Origin: UBA2197 sp034370465 | Lineage (GTDB): Bacteria > Desulfobacterota > Desulfuromonadia > Desulfuromonadales > UBA2197 | Assembly: GCA_034370465.1 (NCBI GenBank) | Contig: JAXMLA010000329.1 | Location: forward strand, 1 to 23,025 | Length of the DNA stretch: 23,025 nt | Direction of reading: 5' to 3' | Part shown: piece after piece, positions 7,558-13,887 of the stretch | Position numbering within the stretch: position 1 is the first letter of the stretch | How the letters are laid out: every line of letters begins with the position of its first letter | Notes under the pieces: model-generated | What the model saw: only the letters and a program-made list of their open reading frames with translations | Told to the model about the DNA's origin: nothing | Databases searched by the model: none | Made by a program: the position numbers and the translations under genes

Positions 7558-8691
7558 TCAAAGCCCCATAAAGCGAGAGATGATGTTCTGTTGCATCTCA
7601 CTGGTTCCGGAGTAGATGGTGGCGGCAATGCTGTCGCGGAGGTCGCGTTCGATGTCGTATTCCTGCATGTAGCCGTAGCCGCCGTGAATTTGCACCGCAT
7701 CGAGACAGGCCTGCTTCAGCGCTTCGCTGATGTAGAGTTTGGCAATGGATGCTTCCAGGGCGGCGCGTTTGTGCTGATCTTTGCTGGTCGCCACCTTGTA
7801 TAGGATGAGGCGGCCGAGTTCGAGGGCGACCTTCATCGCCACAATCTTGTTGGCAACGGCCTGAAATTTACTGATCGGCTGGCCAAAGGCCGGGCGCCCC
7901 TTGGCATATGCGACGCAGGTCTCTACCACCCGTTCCAGGGTCCCGAGATGCGCCGCCGGCAGCAGGCAGCGCTCCCATTCCATCGATTCGTTAAAGAGGA
8001 TCGCCCCCTGACCTTCGCTCCCCACGAGATTTTCCCTCGGCACGGCACAGTCAGCAAAGACGAGTTCACCGTTTTGCAGGGTATCGAGCCCCATCTTCGC
8101 CATCGGTGGACACTGACTGAACCCGGTCATTCCCTTTTCGACGACCAGACAGGAAAGGCCACCGATGCGGCTGACCTCCGGATTGGTGACGGCGAAGGTC
8201 AGGACGACATCGGCGATTGGACCGTTGGTAATGAAGATCTTGGTGCCGTTGAGCTGGTAGCCACCCTCAGCAGGTTCGGCCCGGCTGCGCATGCTCAGGG
8301 CATCGGAACCGGACCCGGCTTCGGTGATGGCCTGGGCAAAGATCTTTTCACCGCGCACCAGGGATGGTAAATAGCGGCGCTTCAGCTCTTCGCTGCCAAA
8401 AGAGTTGATCTGCATGCCGCAGAGGATCTGGGTGCAGACGGCATGAACCAGCCCGGCGTCTTTGCAAGCGTAGCCGAAGGCCTGCATCGCCACGACCGTG
8501 GTCAGGAAATCGGCACCGCAGCCGCCGTAGGCTTCCGGAAAGGGGAGGGCCATCAGCTGCATTTCAGCGCACTTCTGCCACGCTGCGTGCGGAAATTCCT
8601 TCCCTTTGCCAGGCTCGGCCAGTTCCTGGCGGGCGAAGCGAAGGATCGAGTCCCGGATCTCCATCTGTTCATCGTTCAGGGCGAAATCCAT
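7558..8691 (-). CDS. Acyl-CoA-dehydrogenase-like flavoprotein, likely (amino)acyl-carrier-protein dehydrogenase
   Basis: A 377-residue FAD enzyme of the acyl-CoA dehydrogenase superfamily, full length. Seen: the N-terminal helical domain (1-115), AITEAGSGSD (121-130) and KIFITNGPIAD (151-161) for FAD and substrate binding, GRPAFGQPISKFQAV (265-279), and IHGGYGYMQEYDIERDLRD (335-353). The position of the MCAD catalytic Glu376 is a serine here (S361 in IYSGTSEMQ), while E240 in MEWERCLLPAAHLG aligns with Glu254 of isovaleryl-CoA dehydrogenase and is the probable base. That arrangement, and the WER..AAHLGT..R pattern, recall the prolyl-carrier dehydrogenases PltE and RedW (from memory). The gene lies 2 bases after the carrier gene and 4 before the adenylation gene, so an aminoacyl-S-carrier is its likely substrate. 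It should pass electrons to EtfAB. An ordinary acyl-CoA dehydrogenase is the alternative. Confidence 0.92.
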   Translation of the reverse strand: MDFALNDEQMEIRDSILRFARQELAEPGKGKEFPHAAWQKCAEMQLMALPFPEAYGGCGADFLTTVVAMQAFGYACKDAGLVHAVCTQILCGMQINSFGSEELKRRYLPSLVRGEKIFAQAITEAGSGSDALSMRSRAEPAEGGYQLNGTKIFITNGPIADVVLTFAVTNPEVSRIGGLSCLVVEKGMTGFSQCPPMAKMGLDTLQNGELVFADCAVPRENLVGSEGQGAILFNESMEWERCLLPAAHLGTLERVVETCVAYAKGRPAFGQPISKFQAVANKIVAMKVALELGRLILYKVATSKDQHKRAALEASIAKLYISEALKQACLDAVQIHGGYGYMQEYDIERDLRDSIAATIYSGTSEMQQNIISRFMGL

Positions 8692-8693
8692 CG

Positions 8694-8951
8694 TCAGGCT
8701 CCCGCCGACAATCCGGCCTTGCGATCGATCAAAGAGGAGATGGTGCTGATGCTGGAAAAATTCTCCGGCGTCAGATCGTCCCCTTCGATACGAACCGAAA
8801 ACTTCTCTTCGAGAAAACCGAGGAGGGTCATGATCCCGAAGGAATCGATAATCCCCTGCTCAAGAAGTTGATCATTGTCGTCAATGGTGGTCCTGGCTCC
8901 GTCAGCAGCCAACTCCGTGGCGATGAAGTAACGAATGGAATCTTTGCTCAT
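8694..8951 (-). CDS. Acyl/peptidyl carrier protein
   Basis: An 85-residue acidic four-helix carrier protein. S37 in EQGIIDSFGIMTLL is the predicted 4'-phosphopantetheine attachment site, in the usual DS context at the start of helix 2. Length and acidity fit a discrete carrier protein. No phosphopantetheinyl transferase is present in the window, so it must be modified by one encoded elsewhere. Its ATG at 8951 overlaps the stop of the oxidoreductase gene in an ATGA junction, and its stop is 2 bases before the dehydrogenase start, so expression of the three is tightly coupled. Standing between an adenylation enzyme and a dehydrogenase, it most likely holds the aminoacyl thioester during oxidation. 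It is unlikely to be the housekeeping fatty-acid ACP, given this context. Confidence 0.93.
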   Translation of the reverse strand: MSKDSIRYFIATELAADGARTTIDDNDQLLEQGIIDSFGIMTLLGFLEEKFSVRIEGDDLTPENFSSISTISSLIDRKAGLSAGA

Positions 8952-10951
8952 AATGGCCTCCGTTCAACATTGATGAATCCGCCTGGCAGGCAGGCATCGG
9001 CAAGTATTTCTGCGACGTCGTGAATACGCATATTCCCTTCTTCTCCGCTCTCTTTGAGCGCATCGTTCAGCATCGTCAGGCAGATCGGACAGGCGGTTGC
9101 AATCATCCCGGCCCCACTCTCTGTGAGCTCGCGCAGGCGCTCGCTGCGCATGGTGACAGCTTGTTCTTCGAGCCAGAAACCGCCGCCGCCGCCACCGCAA
9201 CAGAAGGTCTCCTCACCGCAACGCGGCACTTCGACCGGGGCGTGCCCCAGGGAGGAGGAGAGCAGGAACCTCGGTTCACTGGTCATGCCGTGGTAGCGGG
9301 CCAGGTAGCAGGAGTCGTGATAAACAACGCCGGTCGTTGGCGGCGCGGCGATGATCGGCAGCCGCCCTTCCTGCACCAGTCGTTGCAAGAAGGTGGAATG
9401 ATGAACAACCTCCCATTGCCCGCCGAAGGCCGGGTATTCCTTCTGCAAGGTATTGAAACAGTGCGGGCAGCCGGTGACGATGGTCTTCACCTGGTAGGGG
9501 GCGAGGCTGGCGATGTTCTTTTCTGCCAGAGACTGGAAGAGATATTCATTGCCGACGCGCCGCGCGGCATCGCCGCAACAACTTTCCTGCGCCCCGAGGA
9601 TGGCAAAGCTGATTCCGGCCTGGCGAAAAAGGAGAGCCTGCGCTTGCGCCGTACGCCGCGCCCGGTGATCGTAAGCGGCGGCGCAACCGGGCCAGAAGAG
9701 GACTTCGGCCTTCGGCGCGTCCGCCAGCAAGGGGATATCGAGTCCCTGCGCCCAATCGCCGCGTCCCTGGCGGGGCAAACTCCAGGGGTTGCCGCTGGTC
9801 TCCACGCCCCGGAAGGCGGTCTGCAACTCGGTTGGAAAGCGCGATTCGGTGAGGACGAGGTAGCGCCGCAAATCGACCAGCCGCGGCACATGTTCAATCG
9901 CCATCGGGCACTGGACTTCGCAGGCCCGGCAGGTGGTGCAGGCCCAGAGCGCTTCGTCCGAAACAATAGCGCCGAGTTCCGGTGGTGGAAATTGTGATTC
10001 ATTTGACAGATGGGTACTGAGCGCTTCGCCGAGCTCTTTGGGCGACAGCGGTTTCCTGGTCAGCCAGGCCGGGCATTGCGATTGGCAGCGGCCGCAGCCG
10101 CTGCAGGCATCGGCATCAAGGAGCCGTTTCCAGTGGAAATCGCTGATTTTGCCCACGCCGAAGGAGGTCGCATCTTCGTCGCTGAAATCAAGGGGAACAA
10201 GAGCTGCTGCCCCCTGGCGATCAACAAAGAAGAGGGCGGCGCTGCCGCTGACAAGATGGAAAAGGCGGGTAAAGGGGATAACGGCAATAAAGATCAGGGC
10301 AACGCTCAGGTGTCCCCACCACAGTGTCTGGTGCAGATTTGAATAGGTCCGGGGTTCGAGGCCGGAAAAGAATGATGCCAGCCCGTAACCGACCGGTGAC
10401 CATAAAGCCCAGAGATGATCATCGCCGGCAAGCCGGACTCCCTCCAACAGCAGGCCGGTCAGCGGCAGCAGGGCGATCAGCAGCAGCGGCAGGGCGCTGC
10501 CGGCCGGCCGGCTCAGCTCCGCTGGTTGCGTCCGCCAGCGGCGCCAGGCAGCGAAGCTGACTCCGACCAGGACCAAAAGGGCGAAGAGATCGAGGGCAAG
10601 CTTCAGCCCGAGATACCAGACGCCGCTGAAGGTCGGCAGACCGAAATGCTCCTGCAACATGACGCAGAGGGTGGCGAGAAAGAAGAGCGCGAATCCCCAG
10701 ACGATAAAGGCGTGAAAATGCCAGGGATGCTGCGCTCTGCGGAAGCGGCGCTGCGTCAGGATATCGACTGCGACCGCCAGGATCCGCTGCACCGGGTGAT
10801 CAAGCCGATCACTTAATCTTCCCTGCCCCTGGCGCCAGCGCTGGACCTGCCGCTCTACCCCGATGGCGCAGACCACCACGGCGATGCTCGCCAGCAGGTA
10901 AAGGAGCCAGTACATCTGGCTGTAGGTGCCTAAGGTCCGGGTGATTTCCAT
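8948..10951 (-). CDS. Membrane ETF:(mena)quinone oxidoreductase-type Fe-S protein (cytochrome-b, 2x[4Fe-4S], CCG domains)
   Basis: A 667-residue fusion that should take electrons from reduced EtfAB and pass them to menaquinone. The first 250 residues form a NarI/cytochrome-b-like domain with about five membrane helices and candidate haem ligands H75, H78, H80, H214 and H232. Two ferredoxin-type [4Fe-4S] motifs follow (C283/286/289/293 and C338/341/344/348). Then come two CCG domains as in HdrB/HdrD and GlpC: C423, C458-C459, C495, C498, and C548, C584-C585, C621, C624. This is the architecture of the ETF:methylmenaquinone oxidoreductase described in Geobacter and relatives. The gene begins 10 bases after etfA and overlaps the carrier gene by 4. 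Finding it dedicated to a carrier-protein cassette is unusual, since it normally serves beta-oxidation or aromatic-acid breakdown. Confidence 0.92.
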   Translation of the reverse strand: MEITRTLGTYSQMYWLLYLLASIAVVVCAIGVERQVQRWRQGQGRLSDRLDHPVQRILAVAVDILTQRRFRRAQHPWHFHAFIVWGFALFFLATLCVMLQEHFGLPTFSGVWYLGLKLALDLFALLVLVGVSFAAWRRWRTQPAELSRPAGSALPLLLIALLPLTGLLLEGVRLAGDDHLWALWSPVGYGLASFFSGLEPRTYSNLHQTLWWGHLSVALIFIAVIPFTRLFHLVSGSAALFFVDRQGAAALVPLDFSDEDATSFGVGKISDFHWKRLLDADACSGCGRCQSQCPAWLTRKPLSPKELGEALSTHLSNESQFPPPELGAIVSDEALWACTTCRACEVQCPMAIEHVPRLVDLRRYLVLTESRFPTELQTAFRGVETSGNPWSLPRQGRGDWAQGLDIPLLADAPKAEVLFWPGCAAAYDHRARRTAQAQALLFRQAGISFAILGAQESCCGDAARRVGNEYLFQSLAEKNIASLAPYQVKTIVTGCPHCFNTLQKEYPAFGGQWEVVHHSTFLQRLVQEGRLPIIAAPPTTGVVYHDSCYLARYHGMTSEPRFLLSSSLGHAPVEVPRCGEETFCCGGGGGGFWLEEQAVTMRSERLRELTESGAGMIATACPICLTMLNDALKESGEEGNMRIHDVAEILADACLPGGFINVERRPL

Positions 10952-10961
10952 GGCAACATTC

Positions 10962-11939
10962 TCAGGCGGCTTGCGGCCGCTGCGCTTTCAATTCCTGGAT
11001 CAACATCGGCACGACTTCAAAGAGATCGCCGACAATTCCGTAATCGCAATGCTGGAAAATTTCCGCCGTGGGATCTTTGTTGATCGCCACGACTTTGTGT
11101 GCCGAGCGCATCCCGGCGAGATGCTGGACTGCGCCCGAGATGCCGCAGGCGATGTAAAGGTCGGGACTGACGACTTTGCCGGTCTGGCCGACCTGATAAG
11201 CATGATGAATCCAGCCGGCATCGACGGCCGCCCGACTGGCGCCGAGGGCGGCACCGAGTACCTGACAGAGTTCTCGAAGAGCGGTCCAGTCATCGGCACC
11301 ACCCATCCCTCGCCCGCCGGAAACGACAATTCTGGCGTCGGCGAGTTCGGCGATACCGGCGGAAACCTTCACCACGTCCTTGATGCTGCTGCGTAAAGAG
11401 TTCGAGTTATTCACGGTGTGGTGAGCGATGACGGGGAGTGCCTCGCCGCTGCGCTCGATCTGGAAGCTGGACGGTCGCAGGGTCACCAGCGCCGGCTGCC
11501 GGTCGAGGCGCAGCTCAGCCAGTAGCTTGCCGGCATAAAGGGGCTTACGAACCCGCAGTGTGCCCTGTGTCGTCTCCAGAGCAATGCAGTTCTGCGCCAG
11601 TTCAGCATCGAGGCGGGCGGCCAGGGCGGCCATCCAGCTCTTGCCCAGAGCAGAAGCCGGCCCGACGATCAATGCGATTTCCAAGTCTTTGACCATCTGG
11701 GTCAGCAGCGGCAGCCAAGCTTCGTGACTGAGGGGAGGGAGGTGCTCTGCGGGGACGGCATGCAGGGTCGTGATCCCGAGACCGCGCAGACGGCTCGCCA
11801 CGTCTTCGGCAGCACTCCCGGTCCAGAGGGCATGCAGCTCCGCCCCAGCCAGCCGGGCAGTGCCCGCCGTCGTCGCCAGGGCGACCAGGCTACCGGGTGT
11901 CAGTTCTCCGCGAGGTTCGAGTAAGACCAGCCAGCGCAT
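10962..11939 (-). CDS. etfA: Electron transfer flavoprotein, alpha subunit
   Basis: The FAD-binding large subunit of ETF, 325 residues. The C-terminal FAD domain is clear: VVSGGRGMGGADDW (205-218), ASRAAVDAGW (234-243), VGQTGKVVSPDLYIACGISG (250-269), the NKDP motif (287-290) and YGIVGDLFEVVP (300-311). The N-terminal domain (1-185) is the usual divergent alpha/beta domain. With EtfB it should accept electrons from the dehydrogenase encoded at 7558-8691 and deliver them to the quinone oxidoreductase just downstream. The ATG at 11939 has a strong AAGGAGG 6 bases upstream. It follows etfB by 19 bases in the same operon. I see no ferredoxin domain fused to it. Confidence 0.95.
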   Translation of the reverse strand: MRWLVLLEPRGELTPGSLVALATTAGTARLAGAELHALWTGSAAEDVASRLRGLGITTLHAVPAEHLPPLSHEAWLPLLTQMVKDLEIALIVGPASALGKSWMAALAARLDAELAQNCIALETTQGTLRVRKPLYAGKLLAELRLDRQPALVTLRPSSFQIERSGEALPVIAHHTVNNSNSLRSSIKDVVKVSAGIAELADARIVVSGGRGMGGADDWTALRELCQVLGAALGASRAAVDAGWIHHAYQVGQTGKVVSPDLYIACGISGAVQHLAGMRSAHKVVAINKDPTAEIFQHCDYGIVGDLFEVVPMLIQELKAQRPQAA

Positions 11940-11958
11940 CCTTTTCCTCCTTGCCGAT

Positions 11959-12717
11959 TTATGCTTCCTGCCGCAGCAGCTCGGCGAGTTGTTGGACTCC
12001 GGTAGAGATCTCCCCGGAAAAGATCTGTTGTCTTCTTGCCGTCTGTTGCCGGGTCACGCTCTCCACCTGCCAGCCCGCGGTCAGATCGACACCCAGCGGC
12101 AGGGCCATCTCATGCAGTGGTTTGCTCTTCGCTTTGAGGACCTGCGGCAGCGCCGGATAGCGCGGGACATTGATCCCTTTTTCGGTGGTGACGAGCGCCG
12201 GCAGGGGGAGGTCAATAAGGAGATGACCCCCTTCGATTTCACGCTTGACCAGCAGTCGCGCAGTATCGACGATGGTCAGCTGCGAAACCGCCGAGGCATG
12301 GACGAAGTCGAGGAGTTCAGCCACCCGTTCAGGCACCTGCGCATCGTCGCTGTCGACTGTCTGCTTGCCGGCGAGAATCAGATCGGGAGCAAGTTCGCGC
12401 AGGGTCGGGAGCAGACCAAGCGAGCGTCCGCGACCGGTCAGTTCTATCCCCTCGGGCAAGCGCACCAGGACGCCGGATTCGACCCCCATGGCGAAGGCGC
12501 ATCGCAGTGCTTTGCGGGCCATATTGCCGCCGAGGCTGACGGCAATGACCTCCGCTCCCAGGTTTTCCTTGAGCCGCACCGCTTCCTCCACGGCATATTC
12601 GTCGTAAGGGTCGAGGACGAATTCGAGCTGTTCGGTCAACACTGTCCGTCCGTCCGGAGCGATCTCCGGGGTGGCGGCGGTATCGGGGACAGCATTGACG
12701 AGGACGACAACTTTCAT
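11959..12717 (-). CDS. etfB: Electron transfer flavoprotein, beta subunit
   Basis: The small ETF subunit, 252 residues. Seen: VLVNAVPDT (5-13) at the N-terminus, LDPYDEYAVEEAVRLKE (35-51), the nucleotide-binding stretch LAGKQTVDSDDAQVPE (115-130), and the partner-recognition loop INVPRYPALPQVLKAKSKP (182-200), by which EtfB docks on acyl-CoA dehydrogenases. It is the first gene of the cassette. The ATG at 12717 has GAGG 4 bases upstream and lies downstream of an AT-rich gap with a repeat, so a transcript may start just before it, although I see no convincing promoter there. Whether this ETF is of the bifurcating type cannot be settled; the adjacent membrane oxidoreductase argues for simple electron delivery to quinone. 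Confidence 0.95.
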   Translation of the reverse strand: MKVVVLVNAVPDTAATPEIAPDGRTVLTEQLEFVLDPYDEYAVEEAVRLKENLGAEVIAVSLGGNMARKALRCAFAMGVESGVLVRLPEGIELTGRGRSLGLLPTLRELAPDLILAGKQTVDSDDAQVPERVAELLDFVHASAVSQLTIVDTARLLVKREIEGGHLLIDLPLPALVTTEKGINVPRYPALPQVLKAKSKPLHEMALPLGVDLTAGWQVESVTRQQTARRQQIFSGEISTGVQQLAELLRQEA

Positions 12718-12854
12718 GGAACCTCACTTGTGCGTAAATGTATAATTGTAACTACTGAGAATTCAGAATACAGGAGCCAGAATTCTGAAGAAAAATGCTG
12801 TAAGTCCGGTTTATTCCGACTCCTGAATTCTGACTCCTGACTCCTGAGTCGTTA
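12718..12854 (-). other. AT-rich intergenic gap between ATP-grasp gene and etfB
   Basis: This 137-base gap separates the polysaccharide genes from the electron-transfer and carrier cassette. It contains the heptamer repeat hairpin (12758-12838) and, closer to etfB, the AT-rich stretch 12735-12755. TATACA- and TACAAT-like boxes can be found in that stretch, but no good -35 partner stands at the right distance. No gene is seen in it. Confidence 0.5.
12758..12838. repeat. Degenerate heptamer repeat forming an imperfect inverted repeat
   Basis: Both arms are built from variants of the heptamers CAGGAGT and CAGAATT (or their complements). The 26-base arms at 12758-12783 and 12813-12838 are complementary at 21 positions, with three more able to form G-U pairs in RNA, around a 29-base loop. 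Further heptamer copies continue past the arm to about 12848. No U-tract follows on the transcribed side, so it does not look like a standard intrinsic terminator. Repeats of this style are scattered between genes in some bacterial genomes; a role in transcript processing, attenuation or termination remains possible. Confidence 0.75.
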
Positions 12855-13871
12855 CTATAAATTAACAATCTCCACCAAGCGGTCGCATTTGGCGGTAGCG
12901 ATATCCGGCTGCATGACCAGCCAATCGGGGTCGACCGTCTCCTTCTGCGCCCAGGCGATCAGGGCGGCGGGCAGGTTGGCGCCGGCGCGGTGGGTAAAGG
13001 GATAGCCGCCGCCAAAGCGGGGATTCAATTCGAGCACCCAGAAGCGTTCGCCATCGACGAAGACATCGCAGTCGAGATTGCCGATATGTTTGAGCGACTC
13101 ACCGATGCGCCGACCGACCGCCTCCAGCGCCGGATGGCTGACGGTGATCGCTTTGTCGGTCTCGCCGGCGCGCATTGCCAGTTTGCGTTTGACGAAAGTG
13201 GTGACATAGCGCCCTTCAAGATCGTTGACGATGTCGAGGCCATACTCCGTCCCGTTGACTTTCTCCTGCGCAATCAGACAGCGCTCCTGATCGGTACTTG
13301 CCGCCAGCAGATAGGAGCGCTGCAGACGCATGCGGCCGAGTTCCCAGCTCAGCGCCATCTCCTCTGCCGACTCGGGATAGTCGATGCCGAAAGAAGCTGT
13401 CCCCCAGCGCGGCTTGACCACCAGCGGGAAGTCCATCTCACTGCGCGACAGTGCGGCCTGCGCCTCGGCCAGGGAGATAAAGGTCATCGGTGTTGGTACA
13501 TCGATCTCCCGCAGGAAGTTCCAGGTGGCCCATTTGTCAAAACAGAGGTCAACGACGGTCGGGGAGGAGACGACGGGGATGGTGCCGACGGCGAGGAATT
13601 GGTAGCGCTGCCGGGACAGGTGCGGCAGTTCAAGATCGTTGAGTGAGAAGAGGAGACGTACCTGGTGGTCGCGACAGAGCGCCAGCAGAATGTTGAAGTA
13701 CTCCGGATCGGTGACGGGCGGGACGAGAAAGGCCCGGTCGGCTTCCTGAAGGGCGGGCGCCGAGAGGGCGGCATCGCTGGCAAAGACCTGGCCGCGGCCG
13801 GCCAGTGCATGGCGAAAGTACTCGACCAGATAATTTCTGCGGCCGGCGCAGGTGAGAAGGATGTTGAGCAT
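12855..13871 (-). CDS. ATP-grasp ligase (CarB/PylC-like)
   Basis: A 338-residue ATP-grasp enzyme, cytoplasmic. It should form an acyl phosphate and couple it to an amine or other nucleophile. Seen: a glycine/arginine-rich N-terminal turn LLTCAGRRNYLVEYFR (5-20), ATP-binding K113 and K153 (PLVVKPRWGTASFG), the hinge glutamate region LIAQEKVNGTEYG (199-211), and the metal/phosphate site VLELNPRFGGGYPF (279-292, with E281 and N283). The ATG at 13871 has AAGGAGG 4 bases upstream, and the gene starts 16 bases after the PLP decarboxylase stop. The pairing suggests the two act in sequence on an amino-acid-derived building block, for example an amine made by the decarboxylase being joined to a sugar acid. 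That is inference. Its end is followed by the heptamer repeat. Confidence 0.9.
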   Translation of the reverse strand: MLNILLTCAGRRNYLVEYFRHALAGRGQVFASDAALSAPALQEADRAFLVPPVTDPEYFNILLALCRDHQVRLLFSLNDLELPHLSRQRYQFLAVGTIPVVSSPTVVDLCFDKWATWNFLREIDVPTPMTFISLAEAQAALSRSEMDFPLVVKPRWGTASFGIDYPESAEEMALSWELGRMRLQRSYLLAASTDQERCLIAQEKVNGTEYGLDIVNDLEGRYVTTFVKRKLAMRAGETDKAITVSHPALEAVGRRIGESLKHIGNLDCDVFVDGERFWVLELNPRFGGGYPFTHRAGANLPAALIAWAQKETVDPDWLVMQPDIATAKCDRLVEIVNL

Positions 13872-13887
13872 GGAGCCTCCTTACGCA

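Noticed and set aside
5958..8951. Reading the adenylation enzyme and carrier protein as DltA/DltC (teichoic acid D-alanylation)
   Set aside because: No DltB membrane acyltransferase or DltD is seen, and the dehydrogenase between the two genes has no place in that pathway.
9020..9997. Long plus-strand open frame (325 codons) opposite the Fe-S oxidoreductase
   Set aside because: It is antisense to the CCG and cysteine motifs of the true gene, with no recognisable product.
7558..12717. Reading the dehydrogenase/ETF/quinone oxidoreductase set as a beta-oxidation operon
   Set aside because: No enoyl-CoA hydratase, hydroxyacyl-CoA dehydrogenase or thiolase is present, and a carrier protein and an amino-acid adenylation enzyme are interleaved. 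It remains the main alternative for the ETF genes.
12758..12838. Intrinsic terminator
   Set aside because: The hairpin has a 29-base loop and no U-tract after the stem on the transcribed strand. The heptamer make-up fits a repeat better.
12758..12838. CRISPR array
   Set aside because: Repeat units are 7 bases, degenerate and partly inverted, with no regular spacers and no cas genes.
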